Origin: Demequinaceae bacterium
GTDB lineage: Bacteria > Actinomycetota > Actinomycetes > Actinomycetales > Demequinaceae
Assembly: GCA_016933155.1 (NCBI GenBank)
Contig: JAFGBM010000012.1
Location: 62,001 to 126,000, forward strand
Direction: 5' to 3'
DNA length: 64,000 nucleotides
The notes beneath the pieces are model-generated. The model did not search any database. It worked only from the letters and a program-made list of their open reading frames with translations, and was not told where the DNA came from. Shown piece by piece: positions 63,124 through 64,000 of this stretch. Each line of letters starts with the position of its first letter. Within the stretch, counting starts at the first letter, position 1. The translations under genes were made by a program, and so were the position numbers.

Positions 63124-63669
63124 ATGGCCCAGTGGGAGCCACTGCTCGAGGAGGTCGTGACGGCACGCCATCACGACCTGCTGGGGTATGCCCAGATGCT
63201 CACCCGTGATCGACAAGAGGCGGAGGACCTGGTGCAGACGGCGCTCATCGAGACTTTCGGGAAGCCGCGGTCCTTTCCGAATGCCATCGTGGCCGAGACG
63301 TACGTGCGGAAGGTCATCGCCTCCCGTTTCATCGACGGGTGTCGCAAGGCGAGCGCCGAACGTCGGGCGCTCAGGAAGGTCGGGGCCACGGAGGCGGACC
63401 CTGCGGCCGGGCCCCATCTCCGCGCCGAACACTCAACCGATGTGGGGGCAGCCCTGGCACAGCTGTCCCCCAGGGAACGCGCCTGCATCATGCTCCGCTA
63501 CCTCGACCACCTGTCCACCCACGAGGTCGCCCAGGCCCTGGGTCTGAGCGACGGAGCGGTCAAGCGCTACGTCTCCGACGCCGTCGCGAGACTCAACGGC
63601 CTCCTCGGCACCGACGCCGACGCCGAGCGCGACGAATGGTCCGACGTGACGACGGGGGGTGCCCCATGA
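63124..63669 (+). CDS. ECF sigma factor, SigE-like family
   Basis: A 181-residue extracytoplasmic-function sigma factor. Region 2: LLGYAQMLTRDRQEAEDLVQTALIE; region 4: LSPRERACIMLRYLDHLSTHEVAQALGLSDGAVKRY. Short linker, no C-terminal extension. Its stop overlaps the next gene start (ATGA), the usual arrangement with an anti-sigma partner. Confidence 0.9.
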   Translation: MAQWEPLLEEVVTARHHDLLGYAQMLTRDRQEAEDLVQTALIETFGKPRSFPNAIVAETYVRKVIASRFIDGCRKASAERRALRKVGATEADPAAGPHLRAEHSTDVGAALAQLSPRERACIMLRYLDHLSTHEVAQALGLSDGAVKRYVSDAVARLNGLLGTDADAERDEWSDVTTGGAP

Positions 63670-64000
63670 ACGACCTTGCCGCCCTCCTCCGGGCCGAGAT
63701 GGCCCACGAGGCCACCGGCTCCCGCGATGGCTTCGATCCGGCCGCGCTCCTGGACACCATCCGCCGCAAAGCCCGAGGCAAGCGTCGCGTTCGCGCGACG
63801 GTCCAGGCCTTCGGGGGACTGGCCTTGTTGGCGCTCACTGGGGGCCTCGCGTGGCTAACCCTTGGGCACCAGGGCGAGCCCGTTCCCGGCGCCAGCCCGA
63901 ACCCGTCAGGATCGATTCCCGTCTCACCTTCGCCGTCCCCATCCGCCACCCCGAGCCCATCGGCATCCGGGACGATACCGGAACCCTGGGACGTCCCTCG
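63666..64000 (+). CDS. Probable membrane anti-sigma factor, truncated by window end
   Basis: The visible 111 residues have a short cytosolic N-terminus (MNDLAALLRAEMAHEATGSR), one membrane segment (FGGLALLALTGGLAWLTLG near residues 50-68) and a Pro/Ser-rich extracytosolic stretch. Coupling to the ECF sigma gene suggests it regulates that sigma factor. No zinc-binding HxxxCxxC motif is present. The 3' end is outside the window. Confidence 0.7.
   Translation, partial: MNDLAALLRAEMAHEATGSRDGFDPAALLDTIRRKARGKRRVRATVQAFGGLALLALTGGLAWLTLGHQGEPVPGASPNPSGSIPVSPSPSPSATPSPSASGTIPEPWDVP

Overview
The window is high-GC DNA (roughly two-thirds G+C) from an actinobacterium (Actinomycetota). The lineage is indicated by the homodimeric AceE pyruvate dehydrogenase next to DUF3052 and AhpE-like genes, by the actinobacterial type II fatty-acid cluster (PucR regulator, fabD, fabH, ACP, fabF), and by DUF3145, a dnaG-dgt pair and probable leaderless promoters. 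Genus and order cannot be fixed from the sequence; Micrococcales or Propionibacteriales are reasonable guesses.

Layout. 1-3793 is conserved backbone: AhpE-type peroxiredoxin (cut by the window edge), DUF3052 protein, aceE. In many actinobacteria aceE is followed closely by the PucR regulator and the fab genes. Here those genes resume only at 31405, so about 27.6 kb of accessory DNA (3.8-31.4 kb) splits the block. The accessory DNA holds: an AbiE toxin-antitoxin pair; a pRiA4b ORF-3-type protein; a phage-defence-like cassette (HEPN/DUF499 ATPase, DUF1156 DNA methyltransferase, SNF2/DUF3883 helicase) with a HigB-HigA-SecB toxin-antitoxin-chaperone (TAC) module on the opposite strand between methyltransferase and helicase; a DUF3800-like gene with a remnant of a second copy; a DUF1295 membrane protein; three tandem NYN ribonuclease-like genes, each behind a UUCG-tetraloop hairpin in its leader; a membrane protein; a GT4 / (alpha/alpha)6 / GH130 carbohydrate operon; an internally deleted esterase gene; an ABC exporter with a TetR regulator; and two small unknown genes.

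31.4-36.2 kb is the fatty-acid operon (PucR/FasR-type regulator, fabD, fabH, acpP, fabF), with strong palindromes before the regulator and before fabD and a strong terminator after fabF. 36.2-45.9 kb carries a serine-hydrolase lipoprotein, a 71-bp palindromic tandem repeat, DUF3145, three paralogous GNAT acetyltransferases around a peptide deformylase, the NAD(P)HX repair enzyme, and a second ABC exporter with a divergent TetR gene. 45.9-52.7 kb is an electron-transfer operon (acyl-CoA dehydrogenase, ETF:quinone oxidoreductase, EtfB, EtfA) facing a TetR regulator. 52.7-64 kb is housekeeping: two tRNAs, amtB, typA, an NmrA-type oxidoreductase, dnaG, a DUF6941-type gene, dgt, a class A beta-lactamase-fold lipoprotein, and an ECF sigma factor with the start of its probable anti-sigma partner.

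The strongest candidates for something little described are the defence cassette with the embedded TAC module, and the NYN gene array in which each RNase-like protein is paired with its own conserved leader hairpin.
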